This document shows positions 18,468-20,692 of a stretch of DNA of 20,692 bases, in pieces. The position numbers and the translations under genes are program-made. Source of the DNA: Spirogloea muscicola (Eukaryota > Streptophyta > Zygnematophyceae > Spirogloeales > Spirogloeaceae). Numbering within the stretch: the stretch's first letter is position 1; each line of letters starts with the position of its first letter. The stretch spans positions 341,029 through 361,720 of the forward strand of contig WELB01000113.1 of NCBI GenBank assembly GCA_009602725.1. Reading direction: 5' to 3'. Below the pieces are notes generated by a model. The model was not told the DNA's origin, did no database searches, and worked only from the letters and a program-made list of their open reading frames with translations.

Positions 18468-19231
18468 TCAAAGGCTGCTACGACGTCGTCTGGCGGCCCC
18501 CATCAGCGTTGTGTCGTCAGCATACGTGGGGGCGTGGACGCCCGGGTGAGCCGCGCGACCGTGGCCAGCAGCGCACGGTTGTGAGCCAGCGCGTAGTAGA
18601 GCCCAGCCAGCGGATCTCCTTGACGCGCGCCTGTGGAGGAATGGAGGACCTCCACCACCCCATGCCCTATCCGCCACAGCAGGTCGCTTGGCTGACCATA
18701 TTCCAGCCTGAAGAAGGGGAGGAGGCTGGGGAAGGCCGCCCTCAGCTCCTCTGCAATGACATCCCGGTCTGCGCTGTTAGACGCATTCTGGACATCTACC
18801 GCCAAGGCCATCCATCCGGGGTTCAGGTCCAAGATGGCCCGTACGCCGTGCACGACCACCTCACCGCCGCTCCGCAGCCCCGCACCGAACTGGTGGGGCG
18901 CCAGGTGTGCCTGGGCCAGCCCCACGTGCTGTTGCCATAGTGCGCGCCCCACCAGGCGGTAGAGCACTTCGCCGACGGCATTGGGCCTGACCCCCCCATT
19001 GGCCTTGCTGAGGGCCAGCAGCGTGCTGGTGCAGATGACGCCGCGGATGCTGGTCGAGACCTGGTCGCGAGCAAGGAGCTGGCACACCTGGTGAAGTGCC
19101 TGGAAGTCACTTGGTTCTCCCTCCAGGAAGAGCTTGCGGAGATGCTCGGTGAGCATGTGTGACGGACCTCCAGCGGCTGCGCGGCGGCTGCTCTGCAAAG
19201 CCTGCCGAAGAGCGTCGATGTCGAGGGCCAC
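18468..19231 (-). pseudogene. retrotransposon reverse transcriptase core, frameshifted before YADD
   Basis: The open part carries LLALSKANGGVRPNAVGE (fingers), ALAVDVQNASNSADRDVI (motif A, catalytic Asp codon at 18794-18796) and STGARQGDPLAG (motif B, about 18609-18623). Motif C (APTYADDTTLMG, YADD codons 18513-18524) is present but in another frame, so a one-base change lies at about 18545-18565. Motif A reads NASN where NAFN is usual. Both substitutions and shift fit a decayed copy. Confidence -1.
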
Positions 19232-19274
19232 CTCCTCCGGCGGGGGGAAGGTGGCCAGCCACGGAGGCAGGGGG

Positions 19275-20537
19275 AGCGGGCCTCAGGGTGCAGGGACTCC
19301 TGGGCCGCCCGTGTGGCTGCGTTGGTTGACGCCAGCACGGAGTCGTCCAGGGCCTGGACTGCCCTGGACAACTCGCCCGCATGACCGAAGCGCAGTGCCC
19401 GGCGAACGTTGGCGGCCATGTCTGGCGCTGCTCGCTCATCACCTCGGTCTGCCGCCAAGGCTGCCACAGCTGCGTCGTGGCGCTCGAGGAGCTCCTCCCA
19501 ATGTCCGCTCTCGAACAGCTGGACGCGCTCCAGGAGGGGCTGCCGGCCCTGCCAGCGGCCGTCGTGCCCGAGCAGCAGCCGGGGGAGGAGGAGGAAGAGC
19601 TTCCAGGCCGCCTCGTCCCGGTGGTCTCGGATAATCCGCTGCATTGCCGGGCGGAGCGCGCGACAAATGTGCGGGCGCACCTAGCGGGGGACATGGCGCA
19701 CAAGCGGGAGGGCCGCCTGGCGGTGGACGGCAGCCAGGTCGAGGCCGGCCAGCCACTGCCAGTGCTGAGGCGTGGGAGGGGAAGGCGCGGGAGGGACTGG
19801 CCTGCCTGGTCCGCCCCAACGGCCACCCGCAGCCGCGGCGCTCCGCGTCTGCTCCGCACGATTGTTGCGGCTCTCACAGGCTCGTGCCTGGTTGGCCCGG
19901 CCTGACCGCGTGGTGAAGGTCGTCTGGCAGAACTGGCACAGCAGGTAGTCGGGCGGGTGAGGTGGGGGCGAGGGTGGTGGAGCTGGTGCGGTCGGTGAAG
20001 GCGGAGGCGGCGGTCACGAGGGCGGCGTCGAGGGCGCCGACAGCGGGGGCCAGGGTGGCTCGAGAGGCGGGATGGTGGATGGCCGGGAAGGCGGCAGCTC
20101 AGGCGGGGGAAGCGGCGACGAGGTCGAGGCGGGTGGCTGGCTCAGCGAGAGTGGACTCTGAGGGGGCGGTGGCGGCAGTGGCGGCGACGTGATGACGGCG
20201 GCGGCGGCGACGGCGGTGGGGACGGCGGCTGGGCGGGAGGCGGTATATGCTCCTCCGTGGCCTGCCCCTGGGGTGAGGCTGCCAGGACCGTGGCGATGGG
20301 GTTGCAAGCTGCGGCGGCCACATCGGGCGTCGCGCCGGCGGGGCTGGGATACCCCTTGCAATGCTTCCGGTTCATGGTAACACCGCGAGGAGTGGCGACA
20401 TCCCGCGGGCAGGTTGGGCACTGCGCGCACGCGGGCGCCTCAGGCGGGGATGACGGCGGCGGAAGAAGGGGGGCTGCGGCGAAGGCGGCGTGGTGACGGA
20501 ATCCAGGGCGGAGAGGAGGAGGAGACGCTGCGCCCAA
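19275..20537 (-). pseudogene. retrotransposon N-terminal region: zinc fingers and pre-RT domain
   Basis: Finger 1 (20420-20358) has CPTC, about a dozen residues, then KHC (TPRGVTMNRKHCKGY). A Pro/Ser-rich linker follows, changing frame at least once. Finger 2 (19938-19876) reads LCQFCQTTFTTRSGRANQAR and then AC; the usual His appears replaced. After it come a block around WQWLAGLDLAAVHR and HVPR, a TAG stop at 19681-19683, then ICRALRPAMQRIIRDHRDEA and LFLLLPRLLLGHDGRWQGR, a segment commonly found before the RT domain of such elements. Frame moves again near 19266-19277, in a short C run on the - strand. Confidence -1.
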
Positions 20538-20692
20538 GCGAACTTGGCCGGGGGATACTCGGGGCTCCGCTCCGGCGACGGCGCCCAGAAGGCGCGGGTG
20601 GGGCGACGGCGGGCGGCGCGGCGGCGACGGGGGCGGCGGTGGCAGCGGGAGCCGGCGCTGGGACAGGGCCGGGAGGGGGCCTGCACGCCGCC

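Larger units (their letters stand above)
16865..20692 (-). mobile_element. degenerate RLE-type non-LTR retrotransposon (R2/NeSL-like), 5' end beyond window
   Basis: Read on the - strand, the element shows in order two N-terminal zinc-finger motifs, a Pro-rich linker, a reverse transcriptase, a CCHC motif and a C-terminal endonuclease-like domain with RADLV, IIADVV and KERKY. A CCHC motif followed by a C-terminal restriction-like endonuclease is typical of early-branching site-specific LINEs (R2, CRE, NeSL and similar). No LTRs, RNase H or integrase were seen. The frame is broken by several shifts and at least two stops (TAG 19681-19683, TAA 18082-18084), so this copy cannot encode a working protein. 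The exact clade is not decidable by eye. The 3' end is near 16.8 kb; no clear poly(A) tail or target-site duplication was found. Confidence -1.

Noticed and set aside
17774-18940. A 388-codon open frame on the + strand
   Set aside because: It is antisense to the reverse transcriptase region, whose - strand frames carry recognisable RT motifs.

Overview
The window looks like nuclear DNA of a green alga. All five host genes are split by short GT-AG introns of about 95 to 680 bp, and every junction given here keeps the reading frame. One gene makes the chloroplast galactolipid DGDG and another carries a plant-type telobox Myb domain. Gene starts are very GC-rich, while introns and spacers are close to 50% GC. 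A trebouxiophyte is my best guess (inference). Two single N bases, at 3398 and 10762, both lie in extremely GC-rich first-exon regions and blur two gene starts.

Layout, left to right. (1) 1-1377, + strand: the 3' part of a COA1-like mitochondrial cytochrome oxidase assembly gene, cut by the window edge. (2) 1560 to about 3232 or beyond, - strand: an unusual protein with an N-terminal SAP-like motif and two successive retropepsin-like aspartic protease domains. (3) 3795-4782, + strand: ribosomal protein eL34 (RPL34), complete in four exons and divergent from gene 2 across a shared GC-rich promoter. (4) 4783-6268: a spacer in which I see no gene. (5) 6269 to about 10673, - strand: digalactosyldiacylglycerol synthase in 12 exons. 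(6) about 10760-12100: a repeat-rich spacer holding several copies of a small modular, partly palindromic repeat. (7) 12768-16509, + strand: an 11-exon gene for a telobox Myb (TRF/TRFL-like, probably telomere-binding) protein. (8) 16865-20692 and probably beyond, - strand: a decayed non-LTR retrotransposon with N-terminal zinc fingers, a reverse transcriptase and a C-terminal restriction-like endonuclease.

Genes alternate strand, so gaps between them are alternately convergent and divergent. The host genes are not functionally linked: they serve mitochondrial respiration, an unassigned protease-like role, translation, plastid lipid synthesis and chromosome-end biology. The most interesting items are the telobox gene (possible TRFH-like helical region, two possible C-termini, overlapping uORFs), the tandem protease-like gene, the algal insertions in the DGDG synthase, and the modular repeats, one of which lies just downstream of the retrotransposon's 3' end.
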